Below, one piece after another: positions 61,757 to 64,000 of a DNA stretch of 64,000 nt; positions within the stretch are counted from its first letter, which is position 1; every line of letters begins with the position of its first letter. The stretch spans positions 39,367,577 through 39,431,576 of the forward strand of contig NC_088873.1 in the NCBI RefSeq assembly GCF_032884065.1. The letters are read 5' to 3'. The translations under genes and the position numbers were made by a program. The stretch is from Artemia franciscana (lineage: Eukaryota > Arthropoda > Branchiopoda > Anostraca > Artemiidae). The notes beneath the pieces are model-generated. The model was not told the DNA's origin, did not search any database, and was given only the letters and a program-made list of their open reading frames with translations.

Positions 61757-64000
61757 TTTATTTATTTATTTGAAAACCCGTCAATCATACGAAATGAAAA
61801 AGACGGAGCACGAACATATAAATATAAGAAAATATATAAGAACATATCAGAAGAGACATAACTAGAAAGAGACTCAACTAATAAAAGGGCAAACAAAATA
61901 GCACTAAAATGAATAAAACGAAAACAGATCTATTGTAAAAGGAGATTATATCAATCGTGATCTACTATTTTAATATTGTGTCTTTTGATTAAATTTTCAA
62001 CTGCAACATGAGGGTCGGATATGTGATACTTTTTAATGAGGATTGAGTTTCTGTACCAGGGAGGAAAACGTAGGAGGTATTTAGCAAAACGGAAGAAAAG
62101 CGCACGGATTTTAGACAGTTCAGCCTTCGAGAATAGTTTCCAAAATGGTGCCATGTACAGAATATGAGGTAAAACAGTAGCGTTGTATAGGCTGGCAAGG
62201 AGGGGGCGGCTAAAACGGAATTTAGCAGAAACTATGGAAGCATACGAGCCGGAGATTCGTCGATTGAGGTGTTTGATCAGTAGAAGACGTGTATGCCTTA
62301 GAGACGATCCAATAGGGACTCCGAGGTAATTTATGTGGTCAGCAGTATTCACGAGATTTTCACCAAAAAGCAGTGAAGGTACGTGTGGTGTTTTTTGCCA
62401 ATTGAAGAGAACTATCTCGGTTTCTCAGTGTTAAAACTGAGGCTAAGTTTTAGATGTTCGGTTTTAAGCGTTTCAAAAATATCAGAAGCTTTTTGCAATG
62501 TTCTACTTAAGTTCAAGACGTCGTCGGCGTAGCATACTAAGGAGGTGTCTATAGAGGAAAGAATGCATGAGGTTGGGCATTTATTTTGTGCTTGAAGAAC
62601 ATAATTATTGAACAAATGAGGGGAGGAGATAGCTCCCTGGCGGGCACCTTTCAAAACGGGGATCAATTTTTCATGAGGCCGGGGAGGCAAATTTTTGTCG
62701 GGAGGAAGCTTTAGGCGAATGGACAGCCTCGAGTACATATCACGTAGGGATCGAACTATGCAGGGATTCAGACCTCGTTGTGAAGCTTTTAATAACATTG
62801 CAGCGTGTATGAGTGAATCGAATGCACGGCTGATGTCATGACTAGCTAAGGCTATGCTCTCTCCAGAAAAATCCCCATCGAGTAGCACACTCACTACAGC
62901 CGTCAAGGCATCGGCACAACCAGTGCGGCGCTTAAATCCGAATTGACGTGGCGGGGTGTAGCATTTAGTTTCCAGTTCATTAATGAATAGATGCTCGAAT
63001 AGTTTACATAAAGATGTGGCGACTGTAATGGGGCGGAAAGACGAGCATTTGATGTCATTTTTCCCTTTCTTCGGAATGGGGTTAAGATCCCCTACGCAGA
63101 AGGAGGAGGGAACAACACCTTGCGTGAAGACCATCTGCATAAAAAGCGAAAGATGCATAGCGAGAACCGAACCACCATGTTTAATATGGATAGCGCTAAC
63201 CAGGTCAATTCCGCAAGAAGACTTATTTTTCAACCGACGAATTGCTTGAATAACCGACTCTAAACTGACAACAAAATCACCTTGCGGAAGCTTATCAAGG
63301 AACTCATCCAATTCTCTCTCGTACATGTCTTCAAGTTGGGGGTTAGGAGCAGCAAATTCACTCGCATAATAAGAATACCAGTCCTCGACAGGGATTTCAG
63401 GCGGCGACAACAGAGGGGTAGGCTTTGCCAAAGATACAGACTTGAAAAGAAAATTTCGATCCTGTTTTGCACGGGCGGAATAGCTATCAACGAGAGATTT
63501 GCGGTGGAGGGAGAGCTTCTTCGAGAATCTACGCTTCGTAGTCAGTCTGATGCTATTAATGATACCAGATCTTGGGCGCCCACAGTCTTTCCATACCGAA
63601 AACCAGAATTTTGCTCGATGACAAGCGGCTACCAGCAAATGATTTTCGGGCCATTTTTGCACCATCCCTTTACGAACTTTTACTTTAGGTACCGCTAACC
63701 TCTCAGCATGAAGGAGAGCGTGACAAATTTCAGTACAATAAATATTGAGACAAATTCGGACTTCGGTTTTTGGAGGAGATTAAAGGGAATACGGATTTTA
63801 TTAAGAATTTCTTCTGTCGCCAGAGCAAATAGTTGCTTATCAGCCTTAAGCCAATCAAGACGAAATTTAGGCTGTTGAGTTTCCTGGCGGGTTTGGTGAC
63901 AATTCGAAGAGACAATATGTACATTTTAGTTGACACAACAAGTTCATTTCATCTTCCTTCTTTTCTTCATGGGATTCAACAATGGTTTTTTGTATATGCT
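61757..64000 (-). mobile_element. LINE, reverse transcriptase and 3' end, continuing beyond the window
   Basis: On the minus strand, 63,665-62,412 is a 417-codon frame: a linker with VIQAIRRLKNKSSCGIDLVS, then RT motifs LNPIPKKGKNDIKCSSFRPI, FGFKRRTGCADALTA, ASHDISRAFDSLIHAA, VLKGARQGAISSPHLFN and SLVCYADDVLNLSR. After a frame shift near 62,400 it continues at 62,352-61,951 (INYLGVPIGSSLRHTR, LPHILYMAPFW, LLRFPPWYRN). The 3' tail is (AAAT)n at about 61,757-61,772. Upstream sequence (63,940-63,730) still reads as LINE (PKFRLDWLKADKQLFALATE), so the 5' end and any endonuclease lie past 64,000. The clade is unassigned. Confidence 0.85.

Overview
This is an AT-rich animal nuclear segment, very probably from an arthropod and perhaps a crustacean. 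The reasons are a spliced arthropod-type SLC35B3 gene, small secreted Gly/Tyr-rich proteins whose first intron follows codon 4 (the usual layout of arthropod cuticle-type genes), a short (TTAGG)n telomere-like run, several non-LTR retrotransposon families, a Helitron, and many (TA)n tracts over 100 bp. The species cannot be named from the sequence.

Left part (1-28,120). One host gene on the minus strand spans about 23 kb: the PAPS transporter 2 orthologue (SLC35B3/PAPST2). Six coding exons (28,120-27,938; 19,927-19,709; 16,381-16,216; 13,519-13,329; 8,818-8,637; 4,978-4,813) join in phase with GT/AG borders into a 368-residue protein. Its introns are loaded with repeats: a nearly complete RTE-like LINE inside a tandem duplication, LINE 3' fragments, (TA)n tracts, an 81-bp tandem array, a large palindrome beside exon 1 and a possible SINE. 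Beyond the 3' end lie a 117/118-bp minisatellite, an inverted-repeat MITE and a tRNA-Lys-like pseudogene.

Middle (28,121-36,050). I see no gene here. The region holds tandem duplications and a degenerate interspersed repeat family, ending in the first copy of a ~1.65-kb non-coding mobile element (called E here) that carries two sets of long hairpins.

Right part (36,050-64,000). A block of about 7.4 kb is present twice in the same orientation (about 36,100-43,550 and 50,660-61,320). Each copy has a divergent pair of genes for ~81-residue secreted Gly/Tyr-rich proteins, A on the minus strand and B on the plus strand. Copy 2 has since received an E element, a young LINE, a ~540-bp patchwork insert with a TTAGG run, and a (TA)n hairpin that cuts gene B2. 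Between the blocks lie a decayed CR1/Jockey-like LINE, a Helitron fossil with helicase remnants, and E copies nested in another LINE. The window ends inside a further LINE.

The most unusual signals are the paired Gly/Tyr-rich gene family, element E, whose hairpin arms have changed together within each copy, and the insertion of a (TA)n tract with perfect 21-bp inverted flanks into a coding exon.
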